From Marsupella aquatica (taxonomy: Eukaryota; Marchantiophyta), in the NCBI GenBank assembly GCA_973895155.1, contig OZ316892.1:7192001-7256000 (forward strand): DNA of 64,000 bases. The letters are read 5' to 3'. The position numbers were made by a program, and so were the translations under genes. Under the pieces are notes generated by a model. It did no database searches and was not told where the DNA came from. It saw nothing but the letters and a program-made list of their open reading frames with translations. Below are positions 1-12,400 of the stretch, in pieces (position 1 is the stretch's first letter; every line of letters starts with the position of its first letter).

Positions 1-1802
1 GCTTCCACAGAGGTTGTGCAACCCTGCGATCTGCCAGATCGTGAGCTCTTTGAGAGCTGCGAAACAACAGATTATCACGACTTTACTGAATTCCCTTCCC
101 TAACACCAAAGAAATACAATCACGTTTACGACATTGTCTGGCAAAAACGTAAGGCAATCAGACCGCAACGTCTTCACAAATGTTGATCTTCCAAAACCTA
201 TTAAACTATTCCTCACAGACACAGCCAGTATGTGCAAACCACATCACAATATCTAGAGTAAAGACACTTACTTCAGAGTCAAATCAGTTTCATACGAAAA
301 GTACAATCCAGATGTGGACTCCACAGCTTTCAACAGAGCTCTAAAATGCGCCTCGTCTCTTTTCTGTATCACAAATGTGATCCAATCGACAGGAAAATAA
401 ATATACAAACGAGATCAAGGGGCCTTCGAATTTATGGGTAGGACTCGGGAAACACTGACAAGATGGTGAACACACTTGGCATGAAACTTCATTTCAAGGA
501 CAAAAGGCAGGAACCAACCTCCTGAGTGTTTGATAGTTTCAGAGTGGAATTACAACAAAGGAACTTCATAGACGTCACTAGATATACAGAAGAGCCATGA
601 CATGATCCAACTCTCTTTCGTCCCGTAATTACGAGGGCGTAAGTTCCTGCATCCCCAAAACACCATCCAGTTTATCCAGTGGACTCATAGCTACTCTTCG
701 GAAGTCCTCAGAAAGCTTTGAATTGTTTTAATGTAATTGGTGATGATTATTTGGTATATCCAAATTGCGGAAGAATCTATGAGAGTACATCCCGAAGGTC
801 AAAGCAACCTCCTCCATTAGTCAGCTCCTCAGCTGACTACGCCACTGTAAATTCATTACTCTGGCTGGCTCTGCATTTTTTTACAGGCCTCCAAAATCTC
901 GTACCAAGAACATCTGTACTCAAACACTTACAACAATAATAAGCTCACCTGCCAAAAGCCTCACTACTCCTGCGAGACCAAAGATCGTGGTTGTTTTGGA
1001 AGATTGACCAGCAGATGAAGGCGGCAGCTGAGCTGTGGAAGACAACCAAAGCAATTGATATTTCTGCTCATAAGCAGCGGAAAACTCTAGATTTCCAAAA
1101 GCAATGGGTGATGCAAGCTTGCATTACATTTAATTAACTCATAAGCAGGACTTTTTAAGAATGCAGCTCGGAAAGTAAGCCTTTGATATATTCCCAATTG
1201 CTCTTTATGAATTTTAAGAATCACGTGCTTCGATGCTGCTTGCATTTCTACTGGTATGCAAGCATCAGTCAGACTAAGCAATGCGTCTTGTATTGACTGT
1301 TATGGAGTATATATTTACACATATAACAAGATACAAGACATCTTACACCTTACAACAGACAACCTACATTAGCAAAGAACTCAATCGTTGTCCTGCAATT
1401 GGGAGGGACACCTCTCAGGATGCTCATCACACAAACACTGTAGACACAGAAGAAATCAAATACGGAGGAGAACTTGCTAAACGACCCTCCCATCAGCACA
1501 GAGTCAGACAATTGTCTCTGAAATGGATCCACCACGGTGAAATGTCCAGAAGAGCAGACTGTGACGATGGAGAAAGAAGAAAGGGAGTTGGTGCTGCACC
1601 AGCATGTCTCAGTTGACTCTTCTGTTCGAGGCTCGAGGGAAGAAGAGGCAAACATACTTATCCATTCTAATTGCCCGTCTTCACGATTTACAGAGAGGAA
1701 CTGAGAGGAATGCGCATCTGTGGGCTCGAAAACAACCCGATCCGGGAGCTCCCACATCCGCAAACGATCACAAAGCTTGGGGTCTCCTCCAAACGACCCC
1801 AT
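1..1802 (-). CDS. SAC-domain phosphoinositide phosphatase, SAC7/RHD4-like (5' part, truncated by window edge)
   Basis: Five coding exons on the minus strand: 1658-1802 (ATG at 1800-1802), 949-1032, 519-646, 272-363 and 1-56, all with GT-AG borders and continuous phase. The about 168 visible residues give, in order, RMWELPDRVVFEPTDA, TTIFGLAGVVRLLAG, ALVITGRKRVGS, and AVESTSGLYFSYETDLTLN followed by SQRAHDLADRR. These are the N-terminal landmarks of plant Sac1-type phosphatases of the SAC6/7/8 group (Arabidopsis RHD4). Family members dephosphorylate PI4P and related lipids at the ER, Golgi and tip-growth vesicles; RHD4 acts in root-hair tip growth. The catalytic CX5R motif and C-terminal membrane anchors lie left of the window. 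I chose the start at 1802 because the ATG precedes the conserved block and upstream in-frame sequence has no family similarity; a longer open frame reaching 1970 is probably 5' UTR. Identification is firm, subgroup less so. Confidence 0.9.
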
Positions 1803-3080
1803 TTCCCTATCTTGAGTTGCCACTTTTGCCGAAATTTGATCCCTGCTCAAGCCACCCCTAATTAAAGCAAATCCACGATATGTCTCCAGCCTCCAAAGAG
1901 ATTTCATGCACAAATGGACAAATGGAGAATCCACAATGCCCACACCATACCTAAACTCCAAGCCTCTCACAGCAGGGAGGGCAGCTCTCGCGTGGGATGC
2001 TCATCGGGGAAGCAGGACATCACAAAATTTATGGAAAATTCGGCTTACCCTATAGAACGATGTTGGAGACAGACTTCCTCGTGAGCTTTGCCAAAAGCAT
2101 ATTCCACATTCAATTTAAGAGATCGTCACACCCCAATTCTCAAGACACCTGCATCCGATTACGACGAAAAGCAACCACGGAACCGATCAGAAACCATTCA
2201 GCGCCTCGTTGTAGACAAAACTCTCCGCCTGAACTCTGCTACGCAAAGATCTTTCGCACACCTCAATTGTTTTAAAGTGACTCTTGGGCCAAACTACTCC
2301 AAAGGTTCCAATCGAAGTGCCTCCTAATCTCCAATCACAGCGCAAAAAGCTCCCCTCCACAAAAATCCAGATCCAGAGTCACCAACGCTACAGGAGAATC
2401 ACATGCCCGACAACATCACCAAAGAGCACTGATCCAGACACACACCCCACAAATCCAAAAACCTTTACAGCAATTACATACCTATACTAAGTAAAGCGGA
2501 TGGCAGAGGAAAAACAATAGCAACAAAAATTCACTCTAAGCGAAAGGGATTTTTGACAGTGCCGTGCCTAAAGCGAGACTACGAAATAATTAACAACCCA
2601 CTCTTCCGTCTCTCCCTCGCTCCGTCTCTCCAAACGCGCGAAATAATTATCACAGTACCGAAGAATGATCGTCTGTCTCCGCCTTCCGAGGGCTCCAAAG
2701 AGTCAAATAAAAATCTTCATTCACTTCATCATTCCGCCGTAGCGTGCGAAGCAATCGGAGATCCAAAAACCGAACCTCCAAAAACTCTTTGCCACCACAC
2801 TTCGCTCGTCTGGAGAACTCTGGACTGGACTGGACTGAATCGATCGATCGATGGATTGAGATTCGCGACACGGTGAGTGAAGACGTGTCTCAAGAGTTTC
2901 TTTCCTGCTTTTCCTTCGTTTCCTTCGACGCCATGTCTTTGGGAGGAACGTGGTCGAGGAGTCCATGGATCCTCCAACACCGACCCTCACCCTCACCCTC
3001 TCCCTCTCCCTCTCGACCTCGTGCGGACCCCACTCGGACCCCACTCGGACTCATCCTTGACCAAGGTCAATTTTGGTACT
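1803..3080 (-). promoter_or_regulatory. Upstream region of the SAC phosphatase gene (5' UTR and promoter, unresolved)
   Basis: No conserved protein was found here on either strand. The stretch should hold the leader and promoter of the minus-strand SAC gene. It contains a short pyrimidine-rich simple repeat of CACCCT and TCCCTC units at about 2983-3018, followed by a duplicated GACCCCACTCG motif at about 3027-3049. Transcription start and any leader intron cannot be placed by eye. Confidence 0.35.
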
Positions 3081-3907
3081 TATTTGGATAATGCAACTTT
3101 TAGCTATTTTGCCATAAGGTTGCTCCAACTTTAAACAACCCCTTCCCCAAATGGTATGAAAGCACCACTGGCCATATAAACGAAGGAGTGTCCAAAACTT
3201 TTGGCTTTTTCATATTACTCTTAGAGACCTTGAGACTTTTAGAGTCTGGGTGGATTGTTTAGTAGCCCCTTTAAAACAAGAATAAATCAATTTTGGGTGA
3301 CTTGGTACTTGTGCCTCAATGCTATTCCTTTACAAAGTGCCTTCTTCTCACCTCTTATTCCTTTCTTAAAGTGTTGGCCCCACTTTTATCCCACATGCCA
3401 TTTTTCTAGTAGACAATTGAGTGTTAGCCTCTAAACTATGAGAATCCCTTTAAAAAAAATGGTGGGCCTCGTTTACTCATTATGACTTAGGGTAGCTACA
3501 AGTACGTTACTCAAAACCATAAACTTATATAGGAAACAGAACTTTTGAGCTCTAGTAAACACTAGAGGGGGTGAAAAGTTTGTTTCTCACAACTCTTGGA
3601 TTCCAGATCACTCTTGTGGATAAATAGCTTAGGGTCTAGGTATCTGTAGAGTATGAAGAATCCATTTAATATAACTTGAATATAAAAATATAACAACACA
3701 TTATAACAAAGGATGGACATGATTCAAAAATAAATATAGACCTAAAGGTGGGGCTCTCAAACAAGAAAATTAAAAAAAGTAAGAGGGGGGTAAAAATAAT
3801 TTCAAAATCCAAAAATACAAAGGATATACCTTCTCTAGAATAAATTAAAAAAAAATACATCTAAAAAATCTCCATAAGACAAAGTGACCTGAGTAAGCTC
3901 CCCGACC
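3081..3907. other. Intergenic DNA, no recognisable feature
   Basis: AT-rich sequence with only short shadow reading frames. I see no conserved protein, RNA gene or clear repeat. Confidence 0.5.
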
Positions 3908-4200
3908 AAGGTAACACCAAAATGCATAAATGGATGTAAATATGAAAGAAACATCATAGATTCTTTGCAAGTATCTTTTGGGTTGTATCTCTATTTATGT
4001 TCTAGGAAGGAAATCAAGGCTAGTGTGCCTAGTATTGGTTTAATTAGGCAGAACAAGGTAACACCAAAATGCATGTGTGGAAGCAGAGATAAACTAAACA
4101 TCGTATATTCTTTTGCAAGTATTTTTTTGGTCTTATTTCTATTTATGTTTGAGGAAGGGTTAATCAGCTAGTGTTGGTTTGATTAGGCAGGAATGCACAG
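3908..4200. repeat. Tandem duplication, about 147-bp unit, two copies
   Basis: The word AAGGTAACACCAAAATGCA occurs at 3908 and again at 4055. The following text is shared by both copies: GCAAGTAT..., a TATTTCTATTTATGTT-like block, GAGGAAGG-like text, and a TTGGTTT(A/G)ATTAGGCAG end. The copies differ at many positions, so the duplication is old. No gene is involved. Confidence 0.8.
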
Positions 4201-4727
4201 TGCACTTAGTTTTGCCTTGCACCTAAGCACTTATGCATGGTGCACTTACACCCGGCTGCTACTGTACTTCTACTGGAGAGTACAAGTACAGTACTTGTTA
4301 CTTTGACACTAAGTGGGAGTCAGGCAACATATTATTTTAGGTGCAAATTTTAGTCAAATTCCACCTCCCAAAAAAGTGTGCCACTTTTGGCTAAGATTTG
4401 CTACATTTTGTGTATGCCATCCTTCACTTTCCCACCCACACCTGGGTCCCAGTCGCCAGAATTGGTCATCCTTAAATCTAGGGATATCATACGGTCAGTA
4501 TGCAATCCAAGAAAAAATCACAAAGAATATTCCTATCATCTACTCCTTTAGAGGCACTAGCCCATTTACCCATTCCTTGCACATACATAGATATGAGAGA
4601 AAACAATCTCACATAATAAAATTTCTATGCTATTTCAGTTAATCCTTGTCTATCCTCATTTTAGTTTTCTCTATCCTCATTTAATTAAATTTTTATTGAC
4701 ACTCATGATCAGTGTATTAAAGGTTAG
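4201..4727. other. Intergenic DNA, no recognisable feature
   Basis: No conserved coding sequence is visible. A short open frame at 4313-4642 has no family similarity and is taken as chance. Confidence 0.5.
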
Positions 4728-5700
4728 GGTCTAGAGGCTTCACTCTAGACCCTAGGCCCTTAAGAGTAGACTTTATTGCCCGGTTTGAAGTGACGGGCAA
4801 CTTGCCGAGTTGCCCGGCACGTAAACTCGGCATTTGCCGGACCAAAATGCCTCTATTTGACGCATATTCCATCTTATTCCCCGGCCCGGCCCGAACTTTT
4901 CCCGGCCCGGCCCAAACTCTTCCCGGCCTTGTCCCGGATGCTACCACCCTTCCCGGCAACCAGCCCGGCCCGGCCCGGCCCGGCCCCTCCCCGGACCCGG
5001 CCCCTCCCCGGACCCGGACCCGGCCTGCCCCTTCCCGGCCCCGGCCAAACAGCAGCCGGGGGCGGGAAGGGGCAGGCCGGGTCTGGGTGGGAGGAGGGGA
5101 GGGGAGGGGAGGGGAGGGGAGGGTGAGGAGGGCCGGGTGAGGAGGGGAGGCTGGGACCGGGAGCCGGGGGATGTCCGAGCCGGGACCGCAGGCCGGGAGA
5201 TGTGGGAGCAGGGACCGGGGGCCGGGGGATGTGCTCGGGCCAGGACCGGGGACCGGGGCCGGGACGGAGGAAACAAAAGGGAAACGAGATCGGGTGATGG
5301 GGCCGGGAGGTCATGGCCGGGCCAGGCCGGGACCGGGGGATCGAGACCGGGAGAGGCCGGGTGTCGACTTGCCTGTTGACGGCCTCGGAAGGGTCTATTT
5401 GCCGGGCAAATCCAAACCGGGTTTTATTGGCACCCTAGGCCCTTAAGAATAGACTTTATTGGCGCTTTTACAGTAAGATTAAGGGTTATGGTATACAGAC
5501 TTCACGCTAGGCCCTTAAGAGTAGACTTCTTTTAGCCGCTTTTATAATAAGATAAGATAAGATAAGATGACATTAGTCACAGTGGCTATAAATAATAGAC
5601 GGGTCTAGAGACTTCACCCTAGGCCCTTAAGAGTAGGCTTAGTTCGCCGCGCCGCTTTTACAATAAGATGACATTCGTCACAGTGGCTACAATTATAAAC
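4728..5700. repeat. CCTAGGCCC repeat array (four diverged units) upstream of the importin gene
   Basis: Four copies of a unit built on CCTAGGCCCTTAAGAGTAGA start near 4751, 5434, 5506 and 5618. Parts of the unit carry GCTTTTACA(G/A)TAAGAT and GACATT(A/C)GTCACAGTGGCTA tails, the last seen twice (about 5568 and 5667). The first and second copies are separated only because a GC-rich element was inserted at 4779-5422. The array lies just upstream of the importin 5' leader and might contribute to its promoter; that is inference. Confidence 0.8.
4779..5422. mobile_element. GC-rich foldback insertion with short terminal inverted repeats and 7-bp target duplication
   Basis: The 644-bp block begins CCCGGTTTGAA and ends TCCAAACCGGGT, so the outer 9 bases are inverted copies. 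It is flanked directly by TTTATTG on both sides (4772-4778 and 5423-5429). Deleting the block and one TTTATTG restores an uninterrupted CCTAGGCCC repeat unit, which supports insertion. Inside, the plus strand is C-rich (CCCGGCCCGG words) to about 5045 and then G-rich (GGGGAGGGGAG, GGGACCGGGG), as expected of a large imperfect hairpin with strong quadruplex potential. There is no transposase frame. It is therefore a non-autonomous element of unknown superfamily. Confidence 0.65.
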
Positions 5701-5719
5701 CTTAAAAAGCACGCTGGCG

Positions 5720-6099
5720 TCAGGGTTTAAGCCTACTGAGGTTCCGTCTTCTTCGGGAACACTACTAGTGTACTACTGTCCGCTTCGTCCACTCCGCCAT
5801 TCGCGTTCGCATCCACATTGGAGCGCGGAGCACGGATTGGACCACCGAAGATTCGGCAAACAAACCAGAGATTTTGCGAGCTTCGAGACAGGATTGGAGG
5901 AGCGGGAAGGAAAACGAATGCGAAGGAGAGTGGACGGAATGGATTTGGTGAAGAGAAGGTTGCCTAATGCCGTCTCGTAAAGCGGAGAATCCACCATCAT
6001 CCTTTGTGTGAATTGCGGCGGGTCGCCGCCAAGGCCAGGCAAGGGAAGGCAAGGGACGGGAAGGGAAGCTGAAGCTCTTACTTGCTTGGCAGTGAGGAA

Positions 6100-6142
<43 letters not shown>

Positions 6143-6323
6143 GACGGCGAAGGAGAGAAGAGGAGAACGAATTTGAGGAGCAGATTTTTGAGGAGCAGAT
6201 TTTTGGCAGCAGTGTCTTGTGAACAGGATAATCCATCCATTCTGTGTGTGTGTGTGTGTGTGAGAACAGGATAATCCATCCATCCATTCTGTGTTTGTGT
6301 GTGTGTGTCCGCCGCCAAGCAAG

Positions 6324-6404
<81 letters not shown>
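5720..6404 (+). promoter_or_regulatory. Importin-4 gene 5' leader with GA and TG microsatellites
   Basis: The leader of the importin gene contains (GA)n at about 6103-6137, (TG)n at 6244-6262 and 6290-6308, and a second (GA)n of about 77 bases at 6328-6404 that runs directly into the start codon. A segment containing ATAATCCATCCATTCTGTG plus the adjacent TG tract is duplicated in tandem (6226-6308), and GAGGAGCAGATTTTT is also doubled (6175-6205). Transcription start is not identifiable. Confidence 0.6.
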
Positions 6405-6408
<4 letters not shown>

Positions 6409-9400
6409 ATTCGCTGGAGAATTTGCTGCTGCAGTTCATGGTGCCGGACAACAATGCAAGGAAGGCAGCGGAAGAGCAAATCCGGAAATTGGCTAGAGAC
6501 ATCCAAATCGTGCCCGCGCTGGTCCAGCTCGTGCGATCGGCGCAAAATCCAGCTGTGCGCCAGCTCGCTGCGGTCATTCTGAGAAAGAAGATCACAGGGC
6601 ATTGGATGAGACTAGCTCCCGATGTCAAGAATTCGTCCAAAGCCGCTCTTCTGGAGAGCGTTACGTCAGACCCATCGTATGTGAAAATCCCCCTGCTCTC
6701 TCTCGTTTAGCTGCCTTGCGTTTAGGGTGAAGATCCGAGAACTTTGGTGAATATTCCGTCACAAGTGTCGTCACCCTTCTATCTTGTCAACTAGGTGCGG
6801 GATTGGAGCATTTTGTGAGTTTGGTATCTATAAAATAGCTGCAGGATTTGTTCTCGTTTTCTAAGTATAAACTCATTCAATCGTTCAGAATGCAAGTACG
6901 TGAAAAATACGAAGAAGATCATTTGGCTGAGCGTACTAATCGAAAAGCTTTTTGAGATATCAAGCTTGTAAATTCATTCTCAATTTATTCATTTCTGGTT
7001 TTGAAAATTAAGTTTTCCCCTAACCAAATATCCAAATTTATTCTTCTCTCGATGAAACTTAAGTTGTCCGGCGTACAGTCACTGTACGTGGTTTGATCGC
7101 ATTCCTAGCATAAAATTCTGTGGAGGAAAATTCTACTGTAATATTTCCTCGTCTCTGAGAGTGTGTGGCCAGTACTCCGTAAAATCTCCGCGTTTGAAGA
7201 TCCGTTAGATTATCCAAATCCGCCAAATGTTTAAGCCTCCAGGCAGTTAAGCACTAAGAAAATGGATGATGCGTGTGTGCGTGAAAAGTACCACCAATGG
7301 CTGGCAATGTTCTCATTCAGTGGAGGACCATCGCTTGTTGCAATGTTGGTAGTCAGCCGGTACGGCGAGCAAGTGCGAACGTGGTCAGTGTCATAGCGAA
7401 GCATGCTGTGCCAAGTGGAGAATGGCCCGAGCTACTGCCTTTCTTATTCCAGTGTACCCAAAGTGCCCAGGAAGATCACAGAGAAGTGAGTTGTCTCTTG
7501 TATATTACCACTCATTCCTGCAAAGCACTTCGAGAGTCTGATGGATTATAGGAGTTTGCTGTAGTTCATTATGGATTCTAGAGACATTAACATCGACGTT
7601 CCCTTCAACTTTCTGATAATAGTGCATTATTCTGATTCTAGGTGTATGCCACTCAAGGGGGACTTTTTATATGAAGTGTCCTTGCAGGTACACGTTAGAT
7701 GGCCCAGAATACTTAGATGTGTTGTTGTCCGTTTTGACATGCCAGGTAGCCTTGATATTATTCAACTCCTTGACAGAGACAATCGGAGATGTAATGCGGC
7801 CACACTTTGGCACACTGCAATCTGTATTTATTAATGGCCTGAATGACCAGCATAGCAATCGAGTGAGAATTGCTGCTTTGAAGTAAGTCATGGAGGGTTT
7901 TTTTCAAGTTGTCGATGACCGTCGTGAACAATCATGAAAAACCTCGTTTTTAAAATTTTGCTATGTACTTCAACTTTCCTTACTCATGCTGTGCAATTAG
8001 GCAGATAGATGTCATTAGAATCGATAGAAGCAAATTAGCGTTTGATCTCTCAAATGTTGTCAGGAGGTTGTCCCTTTCGCTTACTTCTTTATTCAAGTGT
8101 GCTCCGCTGAAGTGTTTCCTGCACTGCCGTTGTGCATGACGCAGAGCAGTTGGTGCTCTTGTAGGTTATATCCAGTCTGAGGAAGAAGTTGTAAGTGTTC
8201 TGAATTGACTGAAAATCCTGTCAGACATTGTCCTCGATGCAATATTGTTGCGCAACATGCTCCAAGCTTTTGTTCAATTACGGTTTTGAGGGTAGCAAAA
8301 GGATTTAATTGCTCCAAATAGCAACTCTGTGTTGTGGTAGCCCAACGTTGAGTTGTTCATATCTTCTAAAGTTATGTTTAATTTCCCGTACTTCATTCTT
8401 TTAGCTGGTGTTTGTAGCACTTGTGAGATACGTCCATAGAGTAGATGTCTGTTTTGCCTTTCTTACCTTGTTGGAAAATTTACCTTGCCATCCCCACGCT
8501 TTGTCGCAGGTTATGTTTCGGGAACTTATTCCACCCATATTAAGTGTATCTCGACATTGTCTGGAAAGTGGTGACGAAGATGTGGCTGTTCTTGCATTTG
8601 AGATTTTTGATGAGCTAGTGGAATCACCTGCACCACTGCTTGGTCCAACCATTCCTGTTATTGTGCACTTTGCTCTTGAGGTCTGCTCCAATAAATCATT
8701 GGAGTCCAATACACGTTATCAGGTACGGTCGAAACCAGTTAATCTCTCTGTGATTTGAGAGTTCGCTCTTAAGTTTTTTTAAAGTTTGTGGTTTATGTAT
8801 GATTTGGGCAGAATTAGAGTACGAGAAGAGTCAATTTTAGTCATGCAGAAATGCCCGTTCGGAATTGTTCTTATCCTTCTGTTTTGTTGTGCAGGCTATC
8901 CAGATCGTCTCGTGGCTGGCAAAATACAAACCCAAGACATTAGTGAGGCACGAATTAGTCACTCCAATTCTCACTGTGATGTGTCCAATACTTGCTGAGC
9001 CTGATGCCAGACATAGTGAGTCTGATGTGTCCTCAGACCGTGCCGCTGCTGAAGTTTTGGACACTATAGCAATGAGCCTTCCTAAGAAGCATGTTTTCCC
9101 AACTGTCTTGGACTTCGCTGTGGCCAATTTAAAAAATCCTGACCACAATTGGCGAGAGGCTTCAGTGATGGCTTTGGGTGTGATATCTGAGGGCTGCTAC
9201 GAGGTTATGAAGAGTCAACTGGAGGATGTTTTGAATTTGGTGTTGGAAGCACTGAACGACAGTGAAAAGATGGTTAGGGGGGCGGCAAGTTTCGCCTTGG
9301 GCCAGTTCGCTGAACATCTCCAACCCGAGATTGTGGAGCACTACCAGAGGGTGTTGCCGTGTATCTTCAATGTCTTGAATGACTTCTCACCTGAAGTGCA

Positions 9401-12400
9401 AGTAAGTTTGATTCTGAATATGCATTTTGATACGAACAATTAGTCAAGCAAACTTTTGAGATGATGAATGCGACAGTACACATCGAGATATCCCGTCAGT
9501 CCAATACTAGTAGTCTAAACATTACCTTATAAGAGCTTTTGCACTTAGTATCAAATGGCAAGCTCTCTGATAAAGACTTCTCAGTCCACGAAGAAGTAAA
9601 ATATGTCGACCTGTGACGCACGATAACGATGTAGAAAAGCAGATATGCAGTTTTACCGAAGGCGTTATAGCACTTTTAAACACTCTTGTTCATCTGGTTG
9701 CCGTCTTCTGGATGAAGGCCATTCCATTTGCAAGTTTAACATAGTTGGTTAGAGAAAAGTTTATAGAGAAAAAGATTTCAGAAGTCATTATATATTTGAG
9801 AGATTGACTCGAGTCGGGATGGAATCGCTCCTCTTCTTAGTTTCTTCTCTTTGTTTTCTGCAGGAAAAGGCATACTATGCACTTGCTGCCTTCTGTGAAA
9901 ATTTGAAAGAGGAGATTCTCCCATATCTGGGGCCCCTCATGGAAAAGTTATTGGCAGCGTTGCAGAGCAGTCGTCGTGATCTTCAAGAAACCTGCATGGT
10001 ACATAACGCACCCTTGTAAAAGGGCTTTGCTAGGAATCCCCTTTGATCTTCCCTCTCTCTCGCCAGTAATGATCCTTATTTTGAGATGGGCCTATATTCG
10101 CTCGTAGAAGCCTCCAGATGTTGATATTTTGAATAGTGGTGAGGGTGTACAAGTTGAATACGCTGAGTATCTGCCAGATTTGGCACACTTGCTTATCTTC
10201 TTGTTCATTGACGGTGTTGAGCACGTCTGTTAGTTCTCCGTTTAATTGGGATTACTCAGGATTATTTCAGCGTGACATTCACGGCGTGGTTTTTGTTTGC
10301 AGTCTGCAATCGGATCAGCGGCTGCTGCAGCCGAGTCAGCTTTTGTGCCCTATGTGGAGACTTTACTGAAAATGCTGCAACCGTTCATGCTCAGCACCAA
10401 AGATGAGGACCTTCCTATTCGAGCACGTGCAACGGAATTGGTTGGAATTGTTGGCATAGCAGTCGGGAGGCCTATCATTGAACCGGTGCTTCCATTTTTT
10501 ATAGAGGCTGCTCTCAATGTACGTCCACCTCCTGTGCATGTCGTAACTTGTCTCCTGCATCTGTCCATCTCCCTGCATAGGAGCTTGCAATGACATCGCC
10601 AAATGACTAACTCCCACCTCCTTCACCATAAATCTGTCAGACAGCTGGAAATTAATGATGAATCAATAGAGTTGTCCAGTAAACCAAAAATGGAGGCAGC
10701 CAGACTCGAACGAAAGTAGCATGGGATAAATATGTGTTTATTTTGTCTCTCTCGGAAGGTCGTTTGGTTGCAGAATTGTTGGTGGCCGTTGATATGTTCT
10801 GACTACCTTTGAGTATTTGGTGAATACTTGCAGGGATTTTCTTTAGATTTCAGTGAGTTGCGGGAATACTCTCATGGATTTTTTAGTAATGTTGCAGAAA
10901 TTCTTGAAGAGAACGTGGCACCTGTGAGTTCCTATTCCACTCGTTGTAGGTCGAATTTACCAGCAATTGAATGTGCACAGGTAGCCATTTTGGACTGGTC
11001 GGATGTTCTGTTAGTTTGTTAAGCAATGGAAAAATTGGAATGGCAGATGCCAGTAATCTGTAGATAATTTGGTGAGATTGTTCCCACGCTGAAGAGTGAA
11101 CTCGTTATTGGTGTCCGTAGTATCTCCCCCGGATGGTGCCGTTGGCTCTTGCGTCATGCAACTTGGATGATGGTACAGCAGTAGACTTTGATGATTCTTC
11201 TGATGATGGCGAAAATGAAGCCTCTGGATTGGGTGCCCTGTCATCTGATGATGATGCTGATGGAGACAACAAACGACTTCGCAATATCAGCGTAAGGACA
11301 GGTGTACTCGACGAGAAAGCAGCTGCAACTCAGGCACTTGGACTTTTTGCTCTCCATACAAAGCAGGCCTACATGCCGTATCCTTCAGCATGCTGTACTT
11401 CTGCATTCATTCCTGCACAGGATGATACATTTCTTTACTTAGGGAGGACAAACTCGCTGTTCGGTTCGTGAGATTCACATTCACTACAACGCCTGACAAA
11501 CTGTCATGCGGAAATTTTGGTCTCTGGCCGATGCCTGTCAATACACCCCGCATAATCATCGAATTGTCCGTGAAGCAGGTCAAGTCAGTTGCTGTCTAAA
11601 GACTCTGGTGACCTCAAGAGTCTCGTATGAGCTTGTGTTCCCTTGATTTGGGGGAATATGTCTTAGGAAAGCAAGGTGCTGTCATAGGAGGTTCTTTCTT
11701 GAAATATGGAACTTTGCTCCCTTGACAAAATTAATAGATTTTTGGAGGAGACCCTCAAGGTTTTGAAGAAGCATGCAGGGTATTTTCACGAAGATGTGCG
11801 TCTACAAGCTATGATTGCGTTTCTGCGTAAGTGTACTTGATGTCCTCTCATATTTATGCTCGCGCCGTGTACAAGTCCTCAACTAAACCTGACACCAAAA
11901 CTGTTGTCGTCTACTTTTAAGCGCTTAAGTACTCAATGACAGCGATTGACGTGCAGATGAGGGCACTCCGGGACCTTCTGGGGCAATTAGTGCACATGAC
12001 TGAAGTATCACAGCCTGCTCTAGTGATTCTGTTGAAGTTTATGTTTTTGGCCCTCATGACGAGGTGCAGCGACGTGGAAAAGCAACAGTATCTATACTTA
12101 TCTAGCAGTTGATAGTTAAGGACTGGAATCTGTGTACTGCATTTCACTGATTTATAGAAATTTTCACCATGTAACTAGATGATCGATAAGTACAAGGAGG
12201 CAGTTTCAGAGACTCCAAAAAGTTAGTCAGCTTTTGGATATCGACCTCAGTTGTGTATGTCCTCAAAGGGATAGAGCATGCAAGGAACAGAAGTCTGATT
12301 TGTGAGCTGTTATTTCCCAGATATCTTGACCGCCACCCTGGCTGCTTTCCCAACCCGTGATAATGTAAGGTCTTCTGAACGGATTGATTTTCTTTTCTCC

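Noticed and set aside
1350-1970. 206-codon minus-strand open frame as a gene of its own
   Set aside because: Only its middle (1658-1802) matches a family, as exon 1 of the SAC gene; the rest is 5' UTR and intron read-through.
2721-3091. Open frames rich in Arg/Glu or Pro/Ser
   Set aside because: They translate a CCCTCT/CACCCT simple repeat and its surroundings in several frames.
4790-5446. Long Pro/Gly/Arg-rich frames on both strands
   Set aside because: They are by-products of the GC-rich foldback element; open in most frames because it lacks A and T.
6291-6404. Arg-Glu repeat N-terminus for importin
   Set aside because: It comes from the GA microsatellite and has only near-cognate GTG starts; importin-4 proteins begin at the conserved MNSLENLL-type sequence.
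5765-6640. 291-codon minus-strand frame with Ser/Leu runs
   Set aside because: It is the antisense of GA/TG microsatellites and importin exon 1.
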